Below are positions 26,568 through 35,080 of a DNA stretch of 64,000 bases, in pieces (the first letter of the stretch is position 1; every line of letters starts with the position of its first letter). The position numbers and the translations under genes were made by a program. The notes beneath the pieces were generated by a model, which had not been told where the DNA came from, ran no database searches, and was given only the letters and a program-made list of their open reading frames with translations. Origin of the DNA: DASSUW01 sp963844405 (GTDB lineage: Bacteria > Actinomycetota > Thermoleophilia > Solirubrobacterales > Solirubrobacteraceae); the NCBI GenBank assembly GCA_963844405.1, contig CAWJNZ010000007.1, positions 186,001 to 250,000 of the forward strand. Reading direction: 5' to 3'.

Positions 26568-27782
26568 GCGACGAGCTGTTCGCCGGCCGCTACCGGCTGG
26601 AGCACCGCCTCGGCGTCGGGGGCATGGCGACCGTCCAGCTCGCCTTCGACACCCGGCTCGAGCGCAACGTCGCGGTCAAGCTGCTGGCCGAGCACCTGGC
26701 CGACGACTCGAGCTTCGTCTCGCGCTTCCGCCGCGAGGCGCTGGCCGCCGCGCGGCTCGTGCACCCGAACGTGGTCCAGGTTTTCGACTTCGGCCTCGAC
26801 GACGAGACGCACCGCAACTTCATCGTCATGGAGTACGTCGACGGGCAGTCGTGCGCGGAGATCCTGCGCGAGCGCACGACGCTGCCGGCCCCTGAGGCGG
26901 TCGAGATCCTCGCCCAGTCGTGCCGCGGGCTCGCCTACGCGCACCGCCACGAGGTCATCCACCGCGACGTCAAGCCCGGCAACCTCCTGCGCAGCCGCGA
27001 CGGGATGGTCAAGCTGGCCGACTTCGGCATCGCCAAGGCGGCCGAGCAGTCGGACATCACGAAGGTCGGCTCGGTGCTGGGGACGGCCGCCTACCTGTCG
27101 CCCGAGCAGGCGCGCGGCGAGCCCGCCGGCCCGGCCTCGGACATGTACGCGCTCGGCGTCGTCGCCTACCAGCTGCTGGCCGGCCGGCTGCCGTACGAGG
27201 CCGCCTCGCTGACCGACCTCGCCCGCCTGCAGGAGAGCGGCCCGCCGCCGCGGCTCGACGAGGTGACCTCGGACGTGTCCCCGGCCCTGGCCGCCGCCGT
27301 CGCCCGTGCCCTGCATCGCGACCCCGAGCGCGCGCTACGCCGACGCCACCGAGATGGAGAAGGCGCTGCGCGACAGCCTCGCCGGCCGCGCCCCCGTGGT
27401 CCCGACCGGCTGGGCGACGGCCGAGGAGACGGCGCAGACGCGGATGCTGAGCGGCACGAGCGCGACCAGGGCGATGCCGCCGACGTCGGCCGCCCCGCCG
27501 CGCCGCCGGCTGGAGCCGCTCGACGAGCCGCCGAAGCGCGCCCCGCGCCGACCTTCCGCGCCGCCGCCGGCACGCGCGCGGCGGAAGAAGAGCGGCGGCG
27601 CCCTGCGGCTGTTCGTCGGCCTGCTCGTCGTGCTCGCCCTCGTCGCCGCCGGGTTCGCCGCCTATCAGGCGCTCGAGGACTCGGGCGGCAGCGGCGTCCA
27701 GCTGCGCGAGGAGGTCCAGGGGCCGGTCGAGGACGCGACCAACGAGCTGCGCCAGCTGATCGAGGACAACACGTCCCAGTAG
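26564..27782 (+). CDS. PknB-type Ser/Thr protein kinase with membrane anchor (one frameshift)
   Basis: A 405-aa kinase after correction. Kinase landmarks: glycine loop LGVGGMATVQLA, Lys39 (VAVKLL), HRDVKPGN (catalytic Asp135), DFG at 153-155, and APE replaced by SPEQARGE, as in many bacterial kinases. The frame breaks near 27333 (GAGCGCGCGCTACG). Dropping one C gives DPEARYADATEM, the normal end of the domain, followed by a Pro/Arg-rich linker, one membrane helix (LRLFVGLLVVLALVAAGFAA) and a short external tail. GGGGGAGGG precedes the GTG. The upstream lipoprotein and this kinase form one operon. Confidence 0.9.
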
Positions 27783-27797
27783 AGGGTCAGGCGGCCC

Positions 27798-30509
27798 TCA
27801 TACCGGCGCGGCCTCGAACTCGGCGAGGTCGAGCCGGAAGAGCTCGGAGCGCGAGGCGATGCCGAGCTTCGCGAAGACCTTGCGCAGGTGGTACTCGACG
27901 GTCTTCGGGCTCACGAACAGCTGCGAGGCCACCGCCTTGTTGGTGGCGCCCTCCCCCACGAGCCGCGCGACCTGGAGCTCCTGGGGGGTGAGCTCGGCCA
28001 GCGGGCTCACGTCGCGCTTGCGCGCCGTCTCGCCGGTGGCCCGCAGCTCGCGCCCGGCGCGGTCGGCCCATGGCACGGCGCCGAGCCGCTCGAAGCCCTC
28101 CAGCGCGGCCCGCAGGTGCCCGCGGGCGTCGATCCGCCGCCGCTCGCGCCGCAGGTGCTCGCCGTAGTGCAGGTGCACGCGCGCGCGGTCGAGCGGGCGC
28201 GCGAAGGCCAGGCTCTCGAGGGCGGCCTCGAAGTGCGGCTCGGCCTGCTCGGGCGGGGCGATCAGGGCGCGGCAGTCGGCGAGCACGACCGTGGCCCAGC
28301 TCGTCGGGGCGGCGGCCGCCCAGCCGGCGAAGCGCTCGACCGACCGCTCGGCGACGTCCGGCCGCCCGGAGCGCACGGCCGCCTCGACGCGATCCCACGA
28401 CGTCATGATCGGCACCATCGGGTGGCCGAAGCCGGGACGGATCTCCTCGAGCGCGAGCAGCCGCACGAGCGCCTCGTCCCAGCGGCCGAGCGCGAGGTCG
28501 AGCTGGGCCAGCGCCCAGGTTGCCGACGCGGCGGGCAGCGCGAGGCCGCGATCGATCGCCATCGCCAGCACCTCGTCGGCGAGCCGCCGGCATCCGGCCT
28601 CGTCGCCGCGCAGGCCGGTCAGCCACGCGAGGCTGGTGAGCGGCAGCGCGCGGGCGTTGACGGCGCCGACGTCGGCGGCCAGCCGTGCCGCCTCGTCGGC
28701 GTCGGCGCCGGCCTCGGACAGCCGCCCGTCCCACAGCGCCAGGTTGGCGCGCAGCCCGAGGATGTGCGGCAGCAGGCCGATCGCCGCCCGCTCGCGGGCG
28801 AGCGCGACCGCGCGGTCGAGCGAGCGCAGCGCGCGGCTGCGGTCGCCGATGAAGATGCCGCCCGCCGCGGCCCACAGGACCTGGCGCGGCTCGTCGATCG
28901 CCTCGGCCCGCGTGAGCGCTTCCTCGAAGCGCGGCGCGGCGGCACGGGCGTCGCCGGCGAACAGGCTGCCGAAGCCGCTCAGGAGCAGGCTCGCCACCGC
29001 CTGGCGCTCGCTGCCCGGCTCGGGCTCGATCGCGGCGGCGATCCGCGTCACCTCCGCCATCCGCTCCGGGTACCCGCTCATCGCCGCGCCCTCGAGCGCG
29101 ATGCCGAGCAGGTCGAAGGTGGCCCGGCGCTCGAACGGCGCGACCGCCTGGGCGGCGGCCACGATGGCCGCGTACGACGCGCCCGGCCGGCCGGCCACGA
29201 TCTCGATCTCGCCGCGCAGCCGCGCCGCCTCGGCACGGCTGACGCGATCGTCCAGCTCGGGCTCGGCGCGCGCGAGGAGGCTCGTGGCGTGCTGGAGGCG
29301 GCCGGCGAGGACGGCCGCGCCGGCGGCGGTCAGCAGCCGCTCGCCGCGGCGGGCGGCGCCGAGCTCGGCGGCGCGCTCGAGCGCCCGCGCGGCCGCGGCC
29401 GGGCCGCCGCGGGCGCGGGCGCGGTCGGCGGTGCGCTCGAGCTCGGCGGCCGCCTCCTCGTCGGGCGCCACGGCAGCCGCCGCGCGGTGCCAGGCGCGGC
29501 GGTCGGCGTCGAGCACCGCGGCCAGCGCCTCGTGCACCGCGCGCCGCTCGCTCGAGGTGGCCGCGCGGTAGACCGCCGAGCGCACCAGCGGGTGACGGAA
29601 CCGCACCCGCTCGCCGTGGGCGTCGATCAGGCCCGCCCGCTCCGCGGTGTCGAGCGCGTCGCGCGGCAGCCCCAGCCGCTCGGCGGCGCCCAGCACGTTG
29701 CCGAGCTCCGCGCTCTCGTCGGCGGCGGCGAGCAGGAGCAGCCGCTGCGTCGAGTCGGGCAGCGGGCGGATCTGGACGAGGAAGGCGTCCTCGATCTCCG
29801 CGGTCAGCGGCACCTCCCCGAGCAGCGGGGCGCGGCCGGCGCGCTGGTCGTCGGTCAGCGCGCGCGGAAGCTCCAACAGGGCAAGCGGGTTGCCGTGGGT
29901 GACGCGGACGAGCTGGTGGCGCAGCGTCTCCGGCATGCCGCCGTCGAGCAGCGCGGCGGCGGCCTCCGGCTCGAGGCCGTCGAGGACGAGCTCGGGCAGG
30001 CTCTCGAAGCGGCCCTCGAGCCGCGAGCCGATGACCAGAGCGATCGGGTCGGCGTGTAGCCGGCGCGCGGCGAAGGTCAGCGCGTCGGCCGACGGGCGGT
30101 CGAGCCAGTGCGCGTCGTCGACCACGCACAGCAGGGGCCCGTCCTCGGCCACCGCGGTCAACAGCCCGAGCAGGGCGACCGAGACGAGGAACCGATCCTC
30201 GACCCGCTCGCCGGTCAGTCCGAAGGCGCCGCGGAGCGCCGCGCCCTGCACGCCGGGCAGCGCGTCGGCGCGGTCGAGCACCGGCCACAGGAGCTGGTGC
30301 AGGCCGGCGAACGGGAGCTCCTCCTCCGCCTCGACGGCGGCGGCGGACAGCACGCGCATGCCGTCCGCGCGCTCGCGGGCGTAGGCCAGCAGCGCCGACT
30401 TGCCGATGCCGGGCTCGCCGCGCAGCACGAGCGTGCCGCTGCGCGACTCGCGCGCTTCCTCCAGCACGCGGTCGAGCGCGGCGCACTCGCGATCGCGGCC
30501 CAGCAGCAC
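27798..30509 (-). CDS. Large ATP-binding LuxR-family (LAL/MalT-like) regulator
   Basis: A 903-aa regulator. The N-terminal AAA/NACHT-like ATPase has Walker A GEPGIGKSALL (about 31-41), Walker B LLCVVDDAHW and the arginine-rich sensor region IALVIGSRLEG. A long alpha-helical TPR-like middle follows. The C-terminal LuxR helix-turn-helix is LTPQELQVARLVGEGATNKA with SPKTVEYHLRKVFAKLG. LAL proteins bind an inducer and ATP, then activate metabolic genes. No obvious target lies next to it; the gene is convergent with the kinase and 9 bases from tgt. Confidence 0.93.
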   Translation of the reverse strand: MLLGRDRECAALDRVLEEARESRSGTLVLRGEPGIGKSALLAYARERADGMRVLSAAAVEAEEELPFAGLHQLLWPVLDRADALPGVQGAALRGAFGLTGERVEDRFLVSVALLGLLTAVAEDGPLLCVVDDAHWLDRPSADALTFAARRLHADPIALVIGSRLEGRFESLPELVLDGLEPEAAAALLDGGMPETLRHQLVRVTHGNPLALLELPRALTDDQRAGRAPLLGEVPLTAEIEDAFLVQIRPLPDSTQRLLLLAAADESAELGNVLGAAERLGLPRDALDTAERAGLIDAHGERVRFRHPLVRSAVYRAATSSERRAVHEALAAVLDADRRAWHRAAAAVAPDEEAAAELERTADRARARGGPAAAARALERAAELGAARRGERLLTAAGAAVLAGRLQHATSLLARAEPELDDRVSRAEAARLRGEIEIVAGRPGASYAAIVAAAQAVAPFERRATFDLLGIALEGAAMSGYPERMAEVTRIAAAIEPEPGSERQAVASLLLSGFGSLFAGDARAAAPRFEEALTRAEAIDEPRQVLWAAAGGIFIGDRSRALRSLDRAVALARERAAIGLLPHILGLRANLALWDGRLSEAGADADEAARLAADVGAVNARALPLTSLAWLTGLRGDEAGCRRLADEVLAMAIDRGLALPAASATWALAQLDLALGRWDEALVRLLALEEIRPGFGHPMVPIMTSWDRVEAAVRSGRPDVAERSVERFAGWAAAAPTSWATVVLADCRALIAPPEQAEPHFEAALESLAFARPLDRARVHLHYGEHLRRERRRIDARGHLRAALEGFERLGAVPWADRAGRELRATGETARKRDVSPLAELTPQELQVARLVGEGATNKAVASQLFVSPKTVEYHLRKVFAKLGIASRSELFRLDLAEFEAAPV

Positions 30510-30518
30510 ATGCCGACT

Positions 30519-31730
30519 CTACGGGAGTCGCGTGACCAGCTGCCAGGGCGCCGCACCCGCGCGCACGGCGGCGGCGGCCTCGGCGAGCCGGCCCTCGTCG
30601 ATGGCGTCGCGCAGACCGGCCATCAGCGCCTGCAGGTAGGCGAGGTTGTGGATGGTGAGCAGCCGCTGGGCGGTCTGCTCGTGCGCCTTCAGCAGGTAGT
30701 GCAGGTAGGCGCGGCTGTAGCCGTGGGCGCAGGCGGGGCAGGGGCAGCCGTCGAGCAGCGGCTCGTCGGCCGTGCGGTAGCGCCCCTTGGCGAGGTCGAC
30801 GCGCCAGCGCTTCCCGGGGTCGGGGACGACGGCCATGCCGTGGCGCCCGATCCGCGTCGGCATCGCGCAGTCGAACGTGTCGATGCCGAGCTCGACGCCG
30901 CGCACGAGGTCGTCGACCTCGCCGATCCCGAGCAGGTGCCGCGGGCGCGCCTCGTCGAGCTCCTCGACGGTCCACCCGACCACCTCGAACATCTGGTCCT
31001 TGTCCTGGCCCAGCGTGCCGCCGATCGCGATCCCGCCGACCGGCCGCGCCGCCACCTGCTGGGCGGACTCGCGCCGCAGGTCCTCCTCCACCCCGCCCTG
31101 GACGATGCCGTAGACGACCTGTTCGGGCGGCCCGTGCCGCTCGTGCCAGGCGAGGCAGCGGTCGAGCCAGCGGTGGGTGCGCTCGGTCGAGCGCGCGGTG
31201 TAGTCGCGGCCGCCGTGGAACGGCGTGCACTCGTCGAACACGAGCGCGATGTCGGAGTTGAGCGCGGCCTGGACCTCCATCGAGGTCTCCGGCCCCATGA
31301 ACATGGTCGAGCCGTCGAGGTAGGAGCGGAAGGTCACGCCCTCCTCCTCGATCCGGAGGATCGCGCCGGAGCGCTCGCCGGCTGCGGACGCCTGGGCCGC
31401 GCGGCCCTTGATCTCGTCGGCCACCGTGCCGTGGCCCATCGAGAAGACCTGGAAGCCGCCCGAGTCGGTGATCACCGGGCGGTCCCAGCGCATGAAGCCG
31501 TGGATGCCGCCGAAGCCGCGGATCAGCTCGTGGCCCGGCGTGAGGAACAGGTGGAACGTGTTCCCGAGCACCATGTCGAAGCCCAGCTCGGCGGCCTCGC
31601 GGACCTCGAGCGTCTTGACCACGGCCTTGGTGGCCAGCGGCACGAAGGCGGGCGTGCGGACCTCGCCGTGGGCCAAGCGAAGGACCCCGGTGCGGGCTCG
31701 CGATCCGGGGTCCCGTGTGGTGATGCTCAG
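30519..31730 (-). CDS. tgt: tRNA-guanine (queuine) transglycosylase, probable CTG start
   Basis: The enzyme swaps guanine 34 for queuine/preQ1 in GUN-anticodon tRNAs. Motifs: TPAFVPLATKA, VITDSGGFQVFS (nucleophile region), GGIAIGGTLG, DTFDCAMPTRIGR (catalytic Asp) and the zinc site CPCPACAHGYSRAYLHYL. The first canonical start in frame is TTG at 31676, which would remove the conserved first strands. Upstream the frame reads SITTRDPGSRARTGVLRLAH, aligning residue for residue with the N-terminus of E. coli Tgt. The only start-like codon at the right place is CTG at 31728-31730 (403 aa). No ATG, GTG or TTG occurs between there and the hsp20 stop in frame. Confidence 0.93.
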   Translation of the reverse strand: MSITTRDPGSRARTGVLRLAHGEVRTPAFVPLATKAVVKTLEVREAAELGFDMVLGNTFHLFLTPGHELIRGFGGIHGFMRWDRPVITDSGGFQVFSMGHGTVADEIKGRAAQASAAGERSGAILRIEEEGVTFRSYLDGSTMFMGPETSMEVQAALNSDIALVFDECTPFHGGRDYTARSTERTHRWLDRCLAWHERHGPPEQVVYGIVQGGVEEDLRRESAQQVAARPVGGIAIGGTLGQDKDQMFEVVGWTVEELDEARPRHLLGIGEVDDLVRGVELGIDTFDCAMPTRIGRHGMAVVPDPGKRWRVDLAKGRYRTADEPLLDGCPCPACAHGYSRAYLHYLLKAHEQTAQRLLTIHNLAYLQALMAGLRDAIDEGRLAEAAAAVRAGAAPWQLVTRLP

Positions 31731-31775
31731 GGCCGACAGGGCGCGGACGATAGCCGCGGGGTGGGTGGGGTGGAT

Positions 31776-32246
31776 TCAGCCCTCGATGGTCTGCTGCGCG
31801 CGGCCGCCGATCTCGATGCGGCGCGGCTTGCGCTCCTCCGGCTTCGGGACGCGGATCTCGAGGACGCCGCGGTCGAACTTCGCGGAGACGCCCTCGGCGT
31901 CGATGCCCTTCGGGAGCGTGAGGGTGCGCGAGAAGCTGCCGAACGCGCGCTCGACGCGGTAGTAGCCCTCCTTGCCCTCCTCGTGCTCGGCCTTGCGCTC
32001 GCCCGAGACGGTGAGCGTGCCGTCCTCGAACTCGATCTTGATGTCCTCCTCGCTCATGCCGGGCAGATCGGCGCGTAGGACGAAGTGGTCCTCGGTCTCG
32101 ACGAGGTCCATCGACGGCACCCAGCGGCGCATTGTGCTGCCGCCGTTGCCGGGGCCAGGTGTGTCGAACACCGTGTTGAAGAGACGGTTCATCTCGTTCT
32201 GCAGCGAGCCCAGCTCACGAAGGGGCTCCCAGCGCACGACGGTCAT
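31776..32246 (-). CDS. Hsp20/alpha-crystallin small heat shock protein
   Basis: A 156-aa holdase chaperone. The alpha-crystallin domain runs from VPSMDLVETEDHFVLRADLP through GTLTVSGERKAEHEE to AKFDRGVLEIRVPKPEE. The short N-terminal arm has WEPLRELGSLQNEMNRLF, as in actinobacterial Hsp18/Hsp20. The ATG at 32244-32246 follows an AGGAGG site; an in-frame start nine codons earlier would include that site. A near-consensus promoter lies 42 bases upstream. Confidence 0.96.
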   Translation of the reverse strand: MTVVRWEPLRELGSLQNEMNRLFNTVFDTPGPGNGGSTMRRWVPSMDLVETEDHFVLRADLPGMSEEDIKIEFEDGTLTVSGERKAEHEEGKEGYYRVERAFGSFSRTLTLPKGIDAEGVSAKFDRGVLEIRVPKPEERKPRRIEIGGRAQQTIEG

Positions 32247-32287
32247 GAGTGATCCTCCTGAGTCCAACGGCACTACGTTTGATCCGC

Positions 32288-32316
32288 AGTGTAGGATCTC
32301 AGTCGGAGAGTGTCAA
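32288..32316 (-). promoter_or_regulatory. Housekeeping-type promoter of hsp20
   Basis: Minus strand: TTGACA (32316-32311), 17 bases, TACACT (32293-32288). This is an almost perfect -35/-10 pair with the ideal spacer, about 40 bases before the hsp20 start. The spacer carries one arm of a 10-bp inverted repeat, a natural place for a repressor. Confidence 0.75.
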
Positions 32317-32342
32317 GTTTCTTAGTCGGATGGACTGAGATC
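32295..32342. repeat. 10-bp inverted repeat spanning the marR 3' end and hsp20 promoter
   Basis: GATCTCAGTC (32295-32304) and GACTGAGATC (32333-32342) are perfect inverted copies. One arm lies in the promoter spacer and the other in the last codons of the MarR gene. Both arms are flanked on the outside by CCGCAG/CTGCGG. It could be an operator pair or an RNA hairpin at the end of the marR message. Confidence 0.6.
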
Positions 32343-32816
32343 TGCGGCGCCCGGGAGGACGCGGTTCCAGAGCCGCGCGAGCTGCTCCAGCTCGTCCTCG
32401 GCGAAGTGCTGGAGGAAGCGCTCGCGGACGCCGTCGAGGTGCGTGCGGCGCGCCCGCGAGAGCAGCTCCTCGCCCTTCGGCGTCAGGACCGCGAAGGTGC
32501 CCCGCCCGTCTGACGCGCAGGCGTCCCGCTCGAGCAGCCCGTCGCGCTCAAGGCGGTCGACCAGGCGCGTCATGCCCGAGCGCGAGAGCAGCACGCCGTC
32601 GGCCAGCTCGGCCATGCGCCGCCGCTGATCGGGCGCGGCCTGCAGGTTGATGAGCACCTCGTAGGAGGTGAGCGGGAGGTCGTGCTCGGCGAGCAGCTCG
32701 GCGTCCAGCGCCTTGACCAGGGCGCTGTGGACGCGCAGGAGGCCGCGCCACGCGCCCAGCTCCTGCCAGCTGAGCTCCTGGATCGACTCCTGGGAGGGGC
32801 TTTGGGTCGGCGCCAT
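32322..32816 (-). CDS. MarR-family transcriptional regulator
   Basis: A 164-aa winged-helix protein. The MarR fold is visible: HSALVKALDAELLAEHDLPL, SYEVLINLQAAPDQRRRMAE, the recognition region LLSRSGMTRLVDRLERDGLL and the wing DGRGTFAVLTPKGEELL. It lies directly upstream of hsp20 on the same strand, and an inverted repeat overlaps the junction, so hsp20 may be one of its targets. The ATG is at 32814-32816. Confidence 0.93.
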   Translation of the reverse strand: MAPTQSPSQESIQELSWQELGAWRGLLRVHSALVKALDAELLAEHDLPLTSYEVLINLQAAPDQRRRMAELADGVLLSRSGMTRLVDRLERDGLLERDACASDGRGTFAVLTPKGEELLSRARRTHLDGVRERFLQHFAEDELEQLARLWNRVLPGAADLSPSD

Positions 32817-32863
32817 GCCCGGAAGCGTAGCGCCCGACTCGTTGCGCGAGCAACCGCCGCCAT

Positions 32864-33628
32864 CTAGGGGTCGACGTCGCCCTCGAAGAGAGCGAAGGCC
32901 GCACCCTGCGGATCGCTGACGATCGCCACGCGGCCGACCGGCGTGGCGAGCGGGCCGGCGATGACCGCGCCGCCGGCGTCGGCGGTCGCGTCCAGCGCGT
33001 CGTCGCACGAGGCGACCGTGAAGTAGACGAGCCAGTGCGTCGGCTCGCCGTCCTGCGGCGGGCGCATGCCGCCGTTGAGCGCGCCGTCGAGCCGGATGAT
33101 CCCGTAGCCCGACTCCTCCGGCTCGACCGTCCACCCCAGCAGCTCGGCGAAGAAGTCGCGCGCGCGGGCCGGGTCGGGCGAGGCGAGCTCGTTCCAGCAC
33201 ATGCAGCCGGGGTCGTTGACGCGCCCGGCGCCGCGTTGCTCGCGCGGCTGCCACAGGTGCAGCAGCGCGCCCGTCGGGTCGCGCAGCACGGTCATGCGGC
33301 CGGACGACTCGACGTCGAACGGCTCGGCCAGGATCTCGCCGCCGAGCTCGCGGACCCGCCCGGCCAGCGTGTCGACGTCCTCGACCGACACGTACGAGGA
33401 CCAGTGCGGCCGCAGCGTCTTCTGCTCCTCGTCGCCCATCTCGTAGAGCGCCGCCACGTCGCGGCCGCCGAGCCTGAAGGTCGTGTACGTCCCGGCGTCG
33501 CCGGCCGGCGCGTCGACCGCCTCCCACCCGAACACGCGCGTGTAGAACCCCTTCGCCGAATCGGCGTCGCTCGTCCCCAGGTCCGCCCAGCAGAACGTGC
33601 CGGGCGCGTAGCTGTCGCGCTCCCCCAT
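32864..33628 (-). CDS. Tandem VOC (glyoxalase-like) domain protein
   Basis: A 254-aa protein with two vicinal-oxygen-chelate modules, each beginning with a CWADLGTSD or CWNELASPD strand, then a FYTRVFGWE or FFAELLGWT helix, and ending in LRDPTGALLHLWQ or VSDPQGAAFALFE. This layout is common for actinobacterial 27-kDa antigen (Cfp30B-like) proteins. The metal ligands of true glyoxalase I are not all evident, so the activity is unassigned. Confidence 0.88.
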   Translation of the reverse strand: MGERDSYAPGTFCWADLGTSDADSAKGFYTRVFGWEAVDAPAGDAGTYTTFRLGGRDVAALYEMGDEEQKTLRPHWSSYVSVEDVDTLAGRVRELGGEILAEPFDVESSGRMTVLRDPTGALLHLWQPREQRGAGRVNDPGCMCWNELASPDPARARDFFAELLGWTVEPEESGYGIIRLDGALNGGMRPPQDGEPTHWLVYFTVASCDDALDATADAGGAVIAGPLATPVGRVAIVSDPQGAAFALFEGDVDP

Positions 33629-33640
33629 ACGCGCGGCAGC

Positions 33641-35080
33641 CTACGCGAGCAGGGAACGGCCCGTCATCTGCTCCGGCTGGTCGATCTCGAGCAGCTCGAG
33701 CACGGTCGGCGCGACGTCGGCGAGGATGCCCTCGCCGTCGAGCGAAGCGCCCTCGGCGGTGACGATGAACGGCACCGGGTTCAGCGAGTGCGCCGTGTTG
33801 ACCGACCCGTCCTCGTCCAGCATGTGGTCGGCGTTGCCGTGGTCGGCGGTGATGACGCACGCGCCGCCGCTCGCGTGGACCGCCTCCACCACGCGCCCGA
33901 GGCACTCGTCGACGGTCTCGACCGCCTTCACGGCGGCGTCGATGTCGCCGGTGTGGCCGACCATGTCCGGGTTGGCGAAGTTGATGATCGCGAACGCCGG
34001 CTCGTCCTCGTCCCAGTGCTCCACGAAGGCGTCGGCCGCCTCGCTCGCGCTCATCTCCGGCTTGTGGTCGTAGGTCGGGACGTCGCGCGGCGAGGGCACG
34101 AGCTCGCGCACCTCGCCCTCGTACGGGTCCTCCTCGCCGCCGTTGAAGAAGTAGGTGACGTGCGGGTACTTCTCGGTCTCCGCCACGTGCAGCTGCTTGA
34201 GCCCGCGCTCGGAGATGACCTTCGCCAGCGTGATCGCCGGCCGCTTCGGCGGGAAGAGGATCGGATACGACCAGTCCTCGTCGTACTGGGTCATCGTCAC
34301 GTAGCGGTCGAGCGGCTCGGTCAGCTTCTCGGTGATCTGCCGCATGCGGTCGGGCCGGAAGTTGAACGCGATCACCGAGTCGCCGGGCCGGATCCGCGCC
34401 TCCTCGCCGACCGTGGTCGCGGTGATGAACTCGTCGGTCTCGTCGCGCTCGTACGCGTCGCGGACCGCCTGCTCGCCCGTCTCGGCGTGGTGCTCCGCCT
34501 CGCCCTCGAGCAGCAGCCTCACGGCCTTCTCCGTGCGGTCCCAGCGCTTGTCGCGGTCCATCGCGAAGTAGCGGCCGACGACGGAGCCGACGCGCGCCGT
34601 CCCCCAGCTCTCGACCTCGGCGAGCGAGCCGGCGCCGGAGGTGGGCGACGTGTCGCGCCCGTCGGTGAACGCGTGCACCACGACGTCACCGGTGGCCAGC
34701 TCGGCGAGCGCGCGGAGGTGCTCGATCGAGGAGTGGACGCCGCCCGTCGAGACGAGCCCGATCAGGTGCACCCGCGGCGCGTCCGACAACGCCTCGCGAA
34801 GCGTCTCGTTCTCGCCCAGCGAGCCGTCCTCGACGGCCTTGTCGATGCGCGCCAGGTCCTGCGGCACGATCGCCCCCGCGCCGAGGTTCAGGTGGCCGAC
34901 CTCGGAGTTGCCCATCTGGCCCTCCGGCAGGCCGACCGCCTCGCCCTTCGCGGTCAGCTGCGTGTGGGGATGCGCCTCCCACAGCCCGTCGAACACCGGG
35001 GTGTCCGCCAAGGAGATCGCGTTCCCGGGCCCGTCCGGGGCCAGGCCCCAGCCGTCGAGGATGACGAGCGCGACGTTCAC
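33641..35080 (-). CDS. gpmI: 2,3-bisphosphoglycerate-independent phosphoglycerate mutase
   Basis: A 479-aa alkaline-phosphatase-fold enzyme interconverting 3- and 2-phosphoglycerate. It begins NVALVILDGWGLAPDGPGNA. The catalytic serine is in QMGNSEVGHLNLGAG, with metal-binding blocks HAFTDGRDTSPTSG, FNFRPDRMRQ, INFANPDMVGHTGD and ITADHGNADHM. The GTG start overlaps the tpiA stop (GTGA), making it the last gene of a gap-pgk-tpiA-gpmI glycolytic operon. Most actinobacteria use the cofactor-dependent GpmA, so the independent type here is notable. Confidence 0.97.
   Translation of the reverse strand: MNVALVILDGWGLAPDGPGNAISLADTPVFDGLWEAHPHTQLTAKGEAVGLPEGQMGNSEVGHLNLGAGAIVPQDLARIDKAVEDGSLGENETLREALSDAPRVHLIGLVSTGGVHSSIEHLRALAELATGDVVVHAFTDGRDTSPTSGAGSLAEVESWGTARVGSVVGRYFAMDRDKRWDRTEKAVRLLLEGEAEHHAETGEQAVRDAYERDETDEFITATTVGEEARIRPGDSVIAFNFRPDRMRQITEKLTEPLDRYVTMTQYDEDWSYPILFPPKRPAITLAKVISERGLKQLHVAETEKYPHVTYFFNGGEEDPYEGEVRELVPSPRDVPTYDHKPEMSASEAADAFVEHWDEDEPAFAIINFANPDMVGHTGDIDAAVKAVETVDECLGRVVEAVHASGGACVITADHGNADHMLDEDGSVNTAHSLNPVPFIVTAEGASLDGEGILADVAPTVLELLEIDQPEQMTGRSLLA

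Noticed and set aside
27787..31230. 1147-codon frame overlapping the LAL regulator and tgt
   Set aside because: Arg/Ala/Pro-rich composition and no motif. The regulator and tgt in other frames have complete Walker, helix-turn-helix and zinc motifs.
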